A DNA stretch of 64,000 nt from Epichloe hybrida (GCA_019022495.1 JAFEKR010000006.1:1488001-1552000); one strand, 5' to 3'; positions 44,641 through 57,022 are shown, numbered from the stretch's first letter. The notes: generated by a model from the letters alone, not told the origin. A program made the numbers and translations.

Positions 44641-45037
44641 ATGTCCTTAGCAAGTCGCCTGTACATAATACCTAGCTCTACTCCGCAACTCCGCTTGATA
44701 GCCACCCAAATTCAGCATTTGTCCTCAAAAAGTCCTCAAGTCCAAACCACCATCCATCGTCAATCCCACTTCTCGCCCGTCCAGCAAGCCCTCAAGTTCC
44801 AGTTCCACACCCCATCTCAAATCCAATCACGCATCCGCGCGTCTCCCGAAAAGGCAATTCTTCCTAATCCGGAATCGACCCTCGGATGCTCGTTGCTCGA
44901 GGAGATACAAAGTCAGTGTTGCGTGCTCGTAAACTCCTTATTCACAGGTTGATGCATGCCTCTTTTTTTTTTCTCCCTCTCTCTCTCGAATGCCGCCAGA
45001 CTTCTATGGGCCCCAGCCTGCCTCCCCGTCAGGTTAG
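44641..45037 (+). CDS. possible small hypothetical protein
   Basis: Weak prediction. An ATG in good context (TCACC before it) opens 90 codons, and a gtcagt...ccag intron (44912-44999) would join EEIQ to NFYGPQPASPSG, giving about 102 residues. The first 60 residues are Ser/Gln/His/Arg-rich with almost no acidic residues, which could be a mitochondrial presequence. No domain is recognisable and codon use is not clearly gene-like. It may be part of an untranslated region instead. Confidence 0.25.
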
Positions 45038-45813
45038 AACGGGAAACTTGCGCGATGCATCTCTTGTCCTTTGGTCCTACATGTGTGTCTCATCTGGATG
45101 CTTGGCGCCGTGAACCATGTCTCTTTATCGCGCAAATTTCGAGCCAAATAGGCCGACTGGTAACTTCTTTTTCTTTCAAACATCTCACATTTTGATTCAT
45201 TTGATGCTCGAATGCCCCCTCCCTCCGTCTTCCATCTTTCCCTTTCACTCGGAACAAGAGTGGAACATGGTTGGCAAGAAGAGATAATGACGGAGATAAA
45301 CAGAGCCCAGGAGAGGCGGCAGATGCTCACAATGAGTCAATGCGCTCGCTGGTTCTTGGCCTCACCACCCTTCTTTTTCTTCCGACCATCCCGGGGCATC
45401 CCCCGCGCATTATTCACGTAAATATAAAAGTAACCCCATCATCGCACCATGGAAAGTCCGCATCGAACCCAGTCCGACAGTCAGCCAAGTCACAAAAAGT
45501 GTATCTGGCGGAAGGGCACAATGTAAAACGAACCAACGTCATGACGAGAAAAAAAAAAAGAAATTCTTCTTGTCTCCCTTGACGACCGGAAAGAAGAAAA
45601 GTGTGACAAATATAAAACCGAAATATAATGTTTCAAACCCGCATAACACATCATCAACGCCGAATCCATCAGATGCCGCAAATACCATTGCAACGTTCAG
45701 GGGATATATCTTGGGTTACGCAATGATTTGTCAAATCGTGCATCGTCTCGCACCTCCCAGTGACTCCATTTACCACACGCTCGCAAAATTCCCACCCCTT
45801 CATATCGTCTCAA
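45038..45813. other. 3' flank of MCM1
   Basis: No gene is supported between the doubtful small gene and the MCM1 stop. It contains short A-runs and should include the MCM1 3' UTR (minus strand). Confidence 0.45.
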
Positions 45814-46951
45814 TCATGATTGATGGTGGTGACTAGGAGGCATGCCACCTTGGGGTGGCATCCCCGAGCCGTAGCCCTGGTTGCGTTGTTGAACATAATT
45901 CTGGTAGGCAAGAGCCTGCTGAGCTTCCATGGGCATGTTGGGCATGTAGCCACCCGGCGGCATGCCATGCGGGTTTTGTGGCATGCCTGATCTACCACCT
46001 TGAGGAGGAAGATGCTGAGCGGCGGATTCTTCCGGAGAGTCGCCCTGGTCGCCGCCGTCAACCCCATTTTCGTTGCCCGGAGTTGGCTCCGGCGCGTTCA
46101 GGCACGCCTATGAGTTGTATCACAAGTTAGTGCAAATTCGAGCATCGAAAGGATCAGGAAGTAACATGTCAAGAGAGCGAGAGGAAGAAGAATAGTTATG
46201 CAGGACAACGCTTCTTTCTCCAGGAGAGAGTTGGGTAGGAAAAACCGAGAGCTCGGTTCTTAAAGAAGCGGCAGTGATTATAATGTGCCGCAGCACCCAA
46301 TTGAAGGGCATTGCGACAGACCAAGTTGTGACGCCATTACGTGCAATATCAGAGGACAGGAACCTACCTGAATCAGATTCTTGCCCTCAGCCTTAGTGAC
46401 GAGCGGTTGTAGTTTTGGCGTGGTAAAGGTGTATACAAGACCGGTTTCGGATACAACGAGAAGCAGGACTTGGGTGCCAGTCAGGACCGACAGCTCGTAG
46501 GCCTGTGTGCACAAAGGGTCAGCAAGACGAGACTGCAATGGACATGTGTCGGGAAAGGAAAGGAAGAAGAATGGCAACGTCGAGAGACTGCTCCCATGGT
46601 CATGGCCAGTTTGAATTGCGCCGATGCCTTGGTTGTGCGTCTCTCTCTGACAAAGGCAATGAATGAAACGGCGTTCGTAAAGAGGCGGGCTAGCCAGACC
46701 TTCTTCATAATACCAGCCTTGCGCTTGGAAAACGTAATGTGGCGACGAGACTTATCGCTGATAAACTTGATCTCAATCTTGCGGCGCTCACGGCCACCCT
46801 TTTCGTCGTCATCGTCGTCGTCGTCGCCAGCTGAGGCGCGCTGGCGTTTGATCCCGCGGTTATCGGCAACGCCGCCGCCATTGGCAACAGACTGCGACTC
46901 GTCGAGCTCGGTTGGCGAGGTTTGGTCGTGTTGGTCAGTGATGTCGGCCAT
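45814..46951 (-). CDS. mcm1: MADS-box transcription factor MCM1
   Basis: SRF-type MADS-box regulator that binds CArG-like DNA with partner proteins and controls mating-type, cell-cycle and metabolic genes. Exons 46951-46700, 46502-46368 and 46107-45814 (introns 197 and 260 bp) give 226 residues, the usual length in filamentous fungi. An acidic N-terminal stretch with seven consecutive Asp (about 43-49) precedes the MADS box, which is split by intron 1: RRKIEIKFISDKSRRHITFSK..KAGIMKK then AYELSVLTGTQVLLLVVSETG, TFTTPKLQPLVT and EGKNLIQ/ACLNAPEP. The C-terminus is Gly/Pro/Met/Gln-rich (GGMPP and MPPGGYMPNMP), a likely activation region. The first donor is gtctgg, a weak GT site, but the join is fixed by the very conserved MADS sequence. 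Confidence 0.95.
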
Positions 46952-48741
46952 TGTTGCCGATTTTCTTTTTTCGGTCCTTCCTGCTTCGGTTTGAATTCAA
47001 GGGACCAACGACGGTAGCTCGAGTCGCTGTTCACGACGCGGTCGTTACTTTTTCGTTGTTGCTTATTTTTTTTTTTTTTTGGGAGGGATAAGATGGGTAG
47101 AGAGAAATCGACTGGCGGGAAGAAGACACGTCAAAAGTCAATCAATCGCGGTCGCGCGACGAGGTCGAGCTAAGGGATACAGAGACGAAGTGCAACGCAG
47201 AGGCCCAAAGAGCTTTGCAGCAATGTCAAGCTATCCCAAAGTGACAAGAAGCTCTCGAGCACGTCGACGTCTTGAAAGTCGACTGAAAAGGGAACAAAGT
47301 GGTGGAGAAGCTGTTTTGAGCGTGGTGCCGATGGATCTATACTGGATCTGGAGGTGCGAGGGAGGGAGGGAGGTGCCTTGTAGTGCCCTTGGGCCTTGGG
47401 TGCTTGTGTCACAGAAGGAACCTGGTTCAGGGCAGGCCTGGTTGGGGGGGCGCGCTCTTCTTGATTGAGTCTGGTCTGGTCTGTGTCGTGGGAGTGGTCC
47501 AGATGTGGGCGCGGAAGGAAGCGAACCAGGCAATTTTAGGATCGCTCTGTCTTGAGTTCTTATTGCTTTATTCGGCGGCACTCCTCAACGGCCTTGACGC
47601 ATCCTCTATGAATATGACGGGGCGCTTTTACTTAAGCGAAACATCCGATGACGGGTAGGAGCGAGACTGACTGGTTGCTTGACTGATGACAAGACTAAAG
47701 GTACTACGGAGTACGGAGGGGCTGGCCCAGACGACTATTTTTATTAGCACATTAGCACGCACATTAGCACGACGCGGACATCATAGGGGGAGGGGGGAAC
47801 TACATAGGTACCTCGATGCGAGGAAGGCACGCACACGAAATGGAACCCAAGAGGGAAGGATGGAACGGCCTTTGCGTTTATGGAGTCATGATATGTAGCT
47901 TTTGAGGTGCCCCCCCCCACCCCCGGCGCCCCCCCAACGCTGCTTATCAAACGCTACTTATCCCAACGAGCCCATGTACGGCATTGCAAATGAAATCATA
48001 GAACATTGTACGTTCTAGACGACCACCCGGGTTCCAACTCAACGAGCGATGAGCAACATGTTCAGGATCGGGACCTAAAACCTGCCACCACGCCCTGCGC
48101 GAATCCTCTTGGTTGTGGAGCAGGACGACAAGCACGACAGGACTGGAGGAAAAAAAAGGCAGAACTGGACAGTGGAGGGGGCGCAAGACAGGGAAAAGAA
48201 CCGGCCGGGGCCTACTTCGACGGGGTTGTCGCTGGGGAATTCGGATCCCAGTGCCGCCTCGTCTTTCTGCAAGGACGGACCGCTGTTGTTTTGGAGGAGA
48301 GAGAGCCAAAAGGTAATCACCCGAGCAGCCTTACATATTAGAACAGCATTGGAGATCGTGTTGGAATGAAGACTCGGCGACAAGGTGGATCCCAAGTGGG
48401 CCGGAAACAAGCATCGAGGGCCGCATGTGAGCCGCATTTTGACAGTGCCGATACAGCGCTAGCACCGTACGTGCCATTGCCGTTGCCATGTCCATGTCCG
48501 CCGACTGCTTGCCGACTGCTTGCTGCCTGTACGAGCGGGAAGCACAACAATTGCTGTGTGTCGTCGATTGTGCCACCAGCGCCAGTCTCCGTTCAAAATC
48601 TCTCCGGGCGGGTTGCCCTTATCTACTACGGATTGTATGTATTGCGCTGGATTCTGCAGCGTCTCTGGTGATACTTGGTTCTACTGGCTCTGCCGAGGAG
48701 TCGAGTCCGAACTGTTCACAAAGTCTCGTTCATTGTTCCTG

Positions 48742-48832
48742 ATCCCAGTCGCCAGTCCTCGCCCAGTCGCCAGTCCTCGCCCACTCGCCAGTCCTCGCCC
48801 ACTCGCCCACTCGCCCACTCGCCCACTCCAGC
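48742..48832. repeat. short tandem repeat TCGCCAGTCC/TCGCCCAC
   Basis: Units of CAGTCCTCGCCCA-type sequence repeated three times, grading into a 9-bp unit CTCGCCCAC repeated four times. Ends at about 48832. Confidence 0.8.
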
Positions 48833-48861
48833 CGTGAAATTCCTTCCGAAGTTCCAGACAG

Positions 48862-48874
48862 ACAGGCAGATTGG

Positions 48875-48913
<39 letters not shown>

Positions 48914-48960
48914 ACAGGCAGGCAAGGCAGGCAGGCAGACAGGCAGACAGGCAGGCAGAC
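48862..48960. repeat. AGGC tetranucleotide microsatellite
   Basis: About 24 units of AGGC or AGAC over 100 bases, interrupted near 48926. The frame-independent reading explains the long artificial Gln/Ala/Gly/Arg and Cys/Leu/Pro open frames here. Confidence 0.95.
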
Positions 48961-51812
48961 CACCCCAGCTTGCCCGGGCGCAGCATGGAGGCAAGACACC
49001 CGGGGTCATCATCACTCATCAGCCGCCAACCACCCCCCATCCTGCCTAGCCTGAATACCATGTCCCCATCGCGGACACACGGACAACCCGAATAGAGAGA
49101 AAAGAGACAACTTGCGTATCCGTCCACCTGCCAAGTACGAACGCTTCGCGCAGTAGTATGTACATAGGGGATCGCATCAGGCAGCATGAGAATAGACAGT
49201 CTCTTTCACTCTTTCAAAACCGTATCGGAAAAAAAGACCAGAACATACGGATTACTCCGTAGAGAGACGATCAGAGCGACTGATAAATGCCTCAGGCTGC
49301 AAGCTCATCCGTCAAGTAGTGACTTATCTACGGATCCGTATCGTCTTGTCAGATATCGGCTCTGAGTCTGCGCTATTACATAGCACCACAAGGAGCGTCA
49401 ACTGACAATGGCAAGGAAGCCAGTCCTCATCAACATCAAGCACTCTGGAATACTGGCAGTGCGACATGACCAACGTATCGACGACTCGCATCGCGTTCTC
49501 TGATAGTCGATTCTCGCCAAGGAGAAACAGAGGCATCATCACAATTGCTCACCAACAAGGATACAAGCACGTCCGTAATGGACACAGAAATCCAGCAGCC
49601 CAAGTCGACTCCACATCTGGCCCACCCGCCAAATTCCCCAGAAGGCCCACTCGCACCATTCATTTCCTTGCTCCAGAAATCTTTTCCATGCCAGACAGAC
49701 AGGCTGGCAGGCAGGGTCACATTGCCAATCACTTTGCCACGGGTAATAAGGAGGTTTTTATCTTGGCCCGTTCAAGACACACATTGTTGATAATAAAAGT
49801 GGAGGGATTCGGCTCAGTCTCTCACCCGCATGTGCGTGGAGTTACGGACTACGTGTGCTTACATATACGGATTACATCGATGGTTCTACTCCGTTGTTTC
49901 GTGTGGAACATGTATTGATCAACAAGTTGTGAGTCAACTCTGAACAATAAGTTGTAACTACTCGGTACCCGGCACCGCATTATCGCCTATCCGTCGATGG
50001 TGGCTGACAAATCAGGCCGTCATAATATTGCTTCGTACAGCACCCCAGGACCCCTCTTCCGCCGTAGCTACGGACGTACTCGACTCATAATAATCCGTAG
50101 GGTCCTGATCTTCAACACGGAGAGAGTGGGCTACGGCAACCGTTCATTGCGACTTTTAGTACGGAGTAGTCGCTCATCCATGCCATGCCATCTTGGCTGG
50201 CCAAGGAAACAGAAACCTTATGATCAAAGTACAGCCATGATGACAAGACCTTTCTACCAGCTGATGGAACGAACAAGTCTTCATCTCTAGGATGATTTAG
50301 CGCCTCAATATTTGTCGCAAACACTTTGGAATTTATAGCCAGCTAGGATTGCAGCCGGCCTTGTGGTTGCAGAATGCGCGGATATGGGGCAACCTGGTGA
50401 AACAGCCCGCACATTCAAAATGATTGCATGCAACAATAACAACGCGCCTGCCTATTCAACTGACTTGAGAGTGGTAGCCTTCTTTTCCAGACAAAGAGAA
50501 ACGTTTCATTATCGTGATCCAACAAGACGATACCCTGATACAGTTTCCATGTGGGGAGGTGAAGTAGCACCATAGAAGTCTACCTCGCCGCAGGCCGGAT
50601 GCAACGCAACGCAAAGAGTCATTAATATTCGGAGCCACCGACTTGTTTTTTTTTGCATCCGCAGCGGGGTTTGTCCCTCGTCGAGTTTTGCTGGTCGATG
50701 ACGACGAACAAAACAGCCCACGAATGGCAGAGCGCATGCAGAGCCTTTTCTGACCGTGTTGGTATTATTTCTATACGTTGTGTTCCACACTGACCAGTGA
50801 CAGCCCTCCGCACGAAGAAGGAGTGTGTTAATATCATTATAGTATCAGTATTGATTTTTACAGTATTATGTACATACGGATTGGTACCGTGGGCTGTAGG
50901 ACAACCACACGTGTCGTGATGTACATGAAGCGGCAGCACTGGATTTGCACATGTCGACAGATTGATTGCACCTTGCACACGGCAGCAGCCTTGCACAGAA
51001 GCCAAAAGCCTCTACTAGCAATTGCGAATCACGTCTAATTCTCGGAGACGTCTCGACCAGCTGTCTGTTTGGTCATTTGCTTCCTAGCTCTGGCTCGTCT
51101 GCATCATGCAAGCCAGTCAGTACGGAGTAAATGTGACATGAATTAACGCGGTGCGTTATCAGGAGGGGCATGATGTGCACTTGATATCGAGTGCCTGCAC
51201 ATGTTATCGTATTCACGATGGATGCATGTCGAGATTCCAAGGCAAGGGCGACAAGTGGTGATGCTCTTTGGGCGGGGAAAGAAGTAGCAACACTATAATA
51301 CTCACTAACTGGAGCACCAGGCCTCCTAATCAGGCGACTTGGGAGGAGATGCAGGGTGCTGATTGGCCGCCAGCCCGGAGCGGACCTGTGCCAGGTGCAC
51401 CGTGCGCACTGGGCTCTGCAACTGGGTCAGAGTCTGACTCCTGACACGGGCCTGAAACGGTTCTTGTCTGACCGCGCCCATTCCCGCCCACTCCCGCCCA
51501 CTCCCACACACTCTCCCACACACGGACCAACGTCCGAAGCTTCTTGTCGCTGTCATCCATCATGGCCACGCGCGGCAGGAGAAGTCGGTGTTTTGACTAG
51601 GAGGTGCATTCGGCGCTGGATGCCGCTCTTGACACGGTATTCTCCCTCTCCTTCTTCTTCCCTTCGCCTTTGGCATTACGATGACACACGCAGGCGAGGT
51701 ACCTGGATACCCTCACCATCTCCTTTGTCGCCCCGTATCTTTCGACTTTCGACTTTCGAACTTCGAGCTTCGTATTGCATCCTCGCGCTCATCGCTGCCA
51801 TCTAATTCCTAA

Positions 51813-51841
51813 TCGCCGCCGCCGCCGCCGCCGCCGCCGCC
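51813..51841. repeat. CCG trinucleotide run
   Basis: Nine to ten perfect CCG/GCC units immediately upstream of the tetraspanin leader. Confidence 0.95.
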
Positions 51842-52062
51842 GATCGCTCGATTGATTATCGATTCATGGGGGCGCTTCACTTCGAACTCTGGTCTTTCAC
51901 ACTCTCCAATTACCGGCTCAGTTTGTGTGAATAAACAACAAAGTACGAGAACATATCAGCACCGCGTGTACCCTGAGCAAGCAGGACTTTGACAACAACC
52001 ACCAAATTATCTTCAAGACACCCAAAGAAATTGTATCAGTAAAAAAAAAACCAAACCAGAAA

Positions 52063-52913
52063 ATGGCCAACAATGTCTTCATCACCACTCTCGGCATCAA
52101 CATTCTCTTTCTTGCCACCGGCGCCCTGCAACTCGGCTTCTCACTCGTCGCGAAATCGCAAATCGGGAACCAGCCCAAGGGTGGACATGAAGCCATCCTT
52201 ACTCTGCTATTCGGCATGTTCCCCCTCACGGCGGGCATCGTCAACGGCGCCTTCATCCTCGCAACCTTCGCCTTTACCCTGCTGGGGCTCATGTCCCCCA
52301 TGAGGGCGTGGCTCAAAGCAGGAGGATACATGATCGTCATCTGCGGATTGTTCACCCTCTGTCTGGGCGTTTATCTCTGGGTCATGACGCTGCGCATCAA
52401 GGATGGATTTTTCGCAACATACTTGGTGTTGAAGCCTGATGTGCAGTCTTTGATTCAGCAATCTGTATGTATCCCCCCCCCCCAAAATACAAATTGAAAA
52501 AAGCTGGAATCACGGAACGGGGTTGGAAAAAAAAAAAGCTAATTCGAACAGTTTCAATGCTGCGGCTACTACAACGCCACAACACCTGCCTTCATCACCG
52601 ACCCAGCGTGTCCCAGTCCTGCAGCAGCCGCCCTCGTCCGCGGCTGCGGATCAGCCATATCAAGCTTCTCCAACTTGTCCATAGACAACGTCTTCACAAC
52701 TCTCTTCGGCATGGTCGGTACGTTGTATTCCAGCGATCTCCTATGACTCACCTACTCCTACTCCTTCCACAAATCTGTCTAGTCTCCAAAGTACTAACAA
52801 GCGCAGGCGTCGATGCCATTCTCATCCTCTCCATCGCGTGCCTCCTCAAGGACCGCAAGGAGCGAGAGCGATATCGCAATATCGATGAGAAGAGCGGGTA
52901 CCGCACCATTTAA
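52063..52913 (+). CDS. pls1: fungal tetraspanin, Pls1 type
   Basis: Four-helix membrane protein; in plant pathogens the Pls1 tetraspanin is needed for the appressorial penetration peg, in saprotrophs for ascospore germination. Exons 52063-52464, 52552-52717 and 52807-52913 (introns 87 and 89 bp) give 224 residues, the Pls1 length. TM1 is NVFITTLGINILFLATGALQL, TM2 and TM3 are around FPLTAGIVNGAFILATFAFTLL and GYMIVICGLFTLCLGVYLWVM. The large extracellular loop has the diagnostic CCG motif in FQCCGYYN, just after intron 1, then CPSPAAAALVRGC providing the paired cysteines. TM4 is FTTLFGMVGVDAILILSIACLL, followed by the charged tail KDRKERERYRNIDEKSG typical of this branch. Function in this organism is inferred from family. 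Confidence 0.9.
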
Positions 52914-53552
52914 ATGACGAAGAGTCCATGCTTGCAGGTGGTTCGCATGGCCGCGCGATATTGATGAGATGGGGAGGAAAGACGGGTTGAGAACAGAGAT
53001 TGGTTCTGCTGTGCAGCACAATGATATTGATGACATTTATTACTTATTTTTTTCCCTTTGTATCTTAAAATTAACTCATGGATTCTGTGCATAGCTTGGG
53101 TTTCCAAGCAAGCGACGGCCATTACCCATGGACTCGCATTTCGAAATCATTTGGTGCAAATACTTCACTTGAACCTGTGAAAACTCAGTGGACAAACAAT
53201 GTAATGTACCAGACGGCGTGCAGTACTCACGACATGACTGGTGCGTTTCTCATTCCTTCATCAATGCGTGTATGGGAATGCGTGTATGAAAATGCTTGTT
53301 TGAAATGATGGTCGAATGGGATAATATTACGCGTTACAGGTTGATGCCGTGGTCCAACGCCAATTCGCAAATGCCCTTTCTTCATCCGCCGTCATCTTCA
53401 GGGAACTTCAAGAAAAAAAAAAAAAAGAAAGGAACAGAGACTACCCAATTGTGACGAGATTTGTTTGCAACATGCTCCGCGCCGCGCCGCACCGCATCGC
53501 ATACGAGCGGAACGGGGAGGGACGGGCGAAGAGGTCTTCACCACCACACCAC
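52914..53552. other. convergent 3' region
   Basis: Between the tetraspanin (+) and Mg-transporter (-) stops. An A-run is at 53415-53428. No gene is seen. Confidence 0.5.
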
Positions 53553-55136
53553 TCATACAGCCGAGTCGTTGCCGGCGCTTCTCATGGGACTCGACGGCCC
53601 GCCTGCGCTATTGGGACGGGACCATCGTGCTGGATCGTCTTCCGTGACGAAGCGACTGATTGTTGAGGAGCGCTGTTGTCGACCACGCAACCAGGGGATC
53701 GACTGGAGCAGCCCACCCAACAATCCTGAGATGGACGACTGTCGCTGTCGGAGATTTCTTCGGGCTACGATGCCAGGGAACCCTGTGCTCTTTCTTCGCC
53801 GACGACCGAATCTGTGAGGGCCGGATTCACTGCTTGGGCCGGCTCCTTCGGGCGTCGTCGCCGAGCCACTGATTGGTCTTCTCCCGGCGCCGAGAAGCAG
53901 AGCTGATTCTGATTCTGATTCTGATCGCCCCGGCAGCGTTGTTGACCGCAGCCGCCCGGTTGGCGTCGTAGGCTCCTCCTGATCCTCCAGCTCGCCCCAG
54001 ATTTCGGCTCGCTCCGCCCACCGGAACTTCTTCTTCTGCGTTGGCGTCAACGGCGTCGTGTCACCATTGGCAGTCGAGAACGTGAGATAACCAGTGGCGC
54101 CATCCGATTGCTCATCCGCAGCAGCCTCGGAACTGAGCAGAGATTCCTCCTCTCCTTCCGTGTCATCAACGAGTCCGAGCCCTGGCGCTAGCGTTGACTG
54201 CCCGACGCCAGGCGCATGTTGCTCATCGCTGAGCCGCCAAGACAGAGCGAGAACGCCAGAAAGTAAAATGACGGTTCCAACCGCAATGAGTCCGGCACGT
54301 GGGGGCGGAATCAAGCTGACTTGGTTGAAGTATATCAGACCATCTAAAATGGCAACAATGTTGTATACGCAGAATACCAGAGGATAGAGAACCGAGGTAG
54401 AGACTAGCTTCAGACCTCGATGTAGGTAGTAGAGTTGGCAAAGAGCCAGTGAGACTAGGCCGAGGACGATTGCCCACGCCTCCCAATGCGAAAACTGATT
54501 GCTGCCACCGATTGTCTTGATGCACAGCTCGACGGCCGACTTGGCAAACAGCAGCGCGTGGGCTGAAATATCGCCGCTTATGACGCCATATATGATTCCG
54601 CGAGCAAGCCTGAAGCGAGAGTTGTGTGACATGCTCGACATGTTGTTCACCAAGTCCGTGGCGGTGCCGAGTCCCACGACGAAAAGCGCCTGGAGTATCA
54701 TCCATACGATGAACGGCTTCCTGCTCAACAAGACGAGGAGCTCATCCAGATCATGCGCAGGCGATGGGATGGCCCCGAATATGGCAATCAAAACAGCCCC
54801 CGTCGTGACAAGCAATGTGCCGCAGAGTGACCATCGCGTAAAAGGTTCACTGAGTATCAGCGTCGCGCATATCGAGTTGAAGACGAGCCCCGCGGCTTGC
54901 AGCGTCGAGAGGACCGGCAACGGCAGGGTGGAAATCTGAATCGTACTGCCGAGCAGATTCGCTATGATGAACATGCCCATTCCAAGCTGCCATCTGCGCC
55001 GCCGATAGGGCGGCCGCCGGACATCGTGAGGGCCCTTTTCGTCCTCGAGAATATGCGACTTTCGTTGCAAGGTCAGACCCAGGCTTTGCACACCTGTCGA
55101 GATCAGGCCGACGAGAATTCCAAGCTGCGGCATCAT
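53553..55136 (-). CDS. NIPA/DUF803-type magnesium transporter-like membrane protein
   Basis: Single exon, 527 residues from the first ATG of a tandem pair (55136; the next is three bases on). An upstream exon ending at ..GCCGCAG cannot be excluded, since CTTGGAATTC follows a good acceptor. The N-terminal 330 residues contain nine or so hydrophobic helices in the NIPA/EamA-like fold: LGILVGLISTGVQSLGLTLQRK, MFIIANLLGSTIQISTLPLPVLSTLQAAGLVFN, FTRWSLCGTLLVTTGAVLIAIFG, LVSTSVLYPLVFCVYNIVAILDGLIYF and AGLIAVGTVILLSGVLALSWRL. The last 200 residues are hydrophilic, acidic and Ser/Arg-rich, probably a cytosolic regulatory tail. NIPA proteins carry Mg2+; transport here is inferred from the family. Confidence 0.85.
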   Translation of the reverse strand: MMPQLGILVGLISTGVQSLGLTLQRKSHILEDEKGPHDVRRPPYRRRRWQLGMGMFIIANLLGSTIQISTLPLPVLSTLQAAGLVFNSICATLILSEPFTRWSLCGTLLVTTGAVLIAIFGAIPSPAHDLDELLVLLSRKPFIVWMILQALFVVGLGTATDLVNNMSSMSHNSRFRLARGIIYGVISGDISAHALLFAKSAVELCIKTIGGSNQFSHWEAWAIVLGLVSLALCQLYYLHRGLKLVSTSVLYPLVFCVYNIVAILDGLIYFNQVSLIPPPRAGLIAVGTVILLSGVLALSWRLSDEQHAPGVGQSTLAPGLGLVDDTEGEEESLLSSEAAADEQSDGATGYLTFSTANGDTTPLTPTQKKKFRWAERAEIWGELEDQEEPTTPTGRLRSTTLPGRSESESESALLLGAGRRPISGSATTPEGAGPSSESGPHRFGRRRRKSTGFPGIVARRNLRQRQSSISGLLGGLLQSIPWLRGRQQRSSTISRFVTEDDPARWSRPNSAGGPSSPMRSAGNDSAV

Positions 55137-56075
55137 GAGGTCAGCATTGAGACACAATCGTCAAAGGGATTCTGCATACAGCAATACTCCCGCCAGGGGA
55201 GATGCCCCCCATATATTTCATCGCGCAGCACCCAAATGCACCGTCATCTGGCAGATGTACGTGGGACCAGATAACATTGACGATGGCATGGGGAATGCTC
55301 AGCGTTTGCCTCTATAAGCCTATGCCGAGCGAGCGAGAAAGGGAAACCATGCGAGTCGAGGCTCGTGCTCCAACGTGTCTGTCGTGGCGTTGCGGTGTGC
55401 GAGTGTGCGAGGGTGGCGTTGCGAGTGCCGTGGAGGTGGAGGACGAACGAGGGACCACAACTTGTCGAGGCAACAACAAGGACAGTAATAAAGATTAGTT
55501 GAAGATGAGAGCGCTGTCGCAGGGACATGTCAGTACGCTTCGCGGCATGTACGGCGCAAAACGCAGAACGCAGGACGCAGGACGCAGGACGCAGGGTGCA
55601 GGATGCAGAATGTAATCCGTAGAAAGAAACAAAAGAAACAAACCAGCAAAGCACCTTCGCCTGTTGCAGTCTGCTAGCAGGTCGGCATGCGCCAAAATTG
55701 TTCCGGCAACAACAACCAACTGCCGGTTTCGTCTGCGCTGCCACCGGCCAGTCAGGTGGTGCACGTCATTTAGCGGGGGGTTCTGTGTATGTGTGTGTGT
55801 ATGTGGACGTTGTGGCTGATGTGCTTGTGTGGCTTCCCTAGAACCCAAACCGCCACAGCTCCCTCCGACCTCGACCAACCTCGACGACCTCGACGTACCT
55901 CCACTCCCGCCCAGACGACATATCATCAACCTCTCATCGCCAGGCTGCACGGTGTCCCAGTCCGGCCTGATTGTTACAACACCTCGAATTCCAGAAGACT
56001 CTTCTCCGTCTCTCCAACCTCCTCTCTACATAGGCGGCACCGTTGCCCAGACAGTCGCCCAGACAGTCGCCCAGC
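55137..56075. other. divergent promoter region, Mg transporter and V-ATPase E
   Basis: 940 bp. Contains CAGGACG-type heptamer repeats at about 55570-55605 and short (TG)n at 55783-55802. ACAGTCGCCCAG is repeated twice directly before the V-ATPase start (56050-56073). No gene is seen. Confidence 0.5.
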
Positions 56076-57022
56076 ATGTCGCAACGCGCCTTGTCCGACC
56101 AGCAGGTACGCCAGGCTTGTTACCGTCATCATGATTCGCATGTTGGCATCCAGCATCGATACATACATCTCTTCCACATGTGCACTTGCGCTTTGACATG
56201 CGGCATCATGCAAACCGTCATTAGAAGAGAAAACCCCGACTAACATGCTACTTCGTCTCGTGCGATTAGGTCGACAATGAGCTCCGCAAGATGACAGCCT
56301 TCATCAAGCAAGAAGCCATGGAAAAAGCTCGCGAGATTGAAATAAAAGCCAACGAAGAATTCGAAATCGAAAAGTCCAAGCTCGTCCGCCAGGAGACCGA
56401 CTCCATTGACAGCCAGTACGAGAAGAAGTTCAAGCAGGCCACCATGTCTCAGCAAATCACTCGCTCCACCGTCGCCAACAAGACAAGGCTGAAGGTCCTG
56501 AGCGCTCGCCAGGAGCTTCTCGATGACATATTCGAGGATGCCCAGAAGAAGCTGACGGGCGGTGCCCAGGACAAGGGCCAATACCAGAAGATCTTGAAGG
56601 GTCTCCTCCTCGAGGGCTTCTATGCTCTCAACGAGCCCAAGCTGCTGGTCCAGGCTAGGAAGAAGGACAACGACGTGGTCAAAAAGGCGATTGAGGATGC
56701 CGTCAAGGAGTACAAGAAGGAAGTGGGCAAGGATGTTGAGGCAAAGATTGACGAGGCCCACCCATTGCCTGAGGGATCGTGAGTTATTTTGCCCTTCACT
56801 TTTACCCACTGAAAACCGGCTCACGCCTGCCCCCCTTCCCAAGTCTTCGAGCAAACACTAAAATGTTGCAGAGCTGGAGGCGTCGTGATTGCTAGCGGCA
56901 ACGGCAAGATTGACATCAACAACACCTTCGAGACTCGCCTGGAGCTTCTCAAAGACTCTTCTGCCCCTGCTGTCCGAGAAGCCTTGTTCGGAAAGAACCC
57001 TAACCGAAAATTCTTCGACTAA
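56076..57022 (+). CDS. VMA4: V-type proton ATPase subunit E
   Basis: Peripheral-stalk subunit of the vacuolar H+-ATPase, tethering the V1 catalytic head to the membrane sector. Exons 56076-56105, 56270-56778 and 56872-57022 (introns 164 and 93 bp) give 229 residues, the expected size. The first exon encodes only MSQRALSDQQ, splicing to VDNELRKMTAFIKQEAMEKAREIEIKANEEFEIEK, the long N-terminal coiled coil that pairs with subunit G. The C-terminal globular part includes LKGLLLEGFYALNEPKLLVQARKKD, GGVVIASGNGKIDINNTFETRLELL and ends in GKNPNRKFFD. No anomalies. Confidence 0.95.

Larger units (their letters stand above)
46952..52062. other. 5.1-kb gene-free divergent region between MCM1 and the tetraspanin gene
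   Basis: No gene is supported on either strand: open frames are short, mutually overlapping and featureless, and no tRNA is evident. It contains the MCM1 leader (T-run at 47068-47081), tandem repeats at 48742-48832 and 48862-48960, four of the TACGGAGTA motifs (47705, 49253, 50160, 51121) and a CCG run before the tetraspanin leader. Such long upstream regions of master regulators often contain long leaders, upstream ORFs or noncoding transcripts; none can be proven from sequence alone. Confidence 0.6.

Noticed and set aside
48675..49187. Long open frames on both strands across the AGGC repeat
   Set aside because: They are repeat-encoded Gln/Ala/Gly/Arg and Cys/Leu/Pro runs with no start context or splicing.
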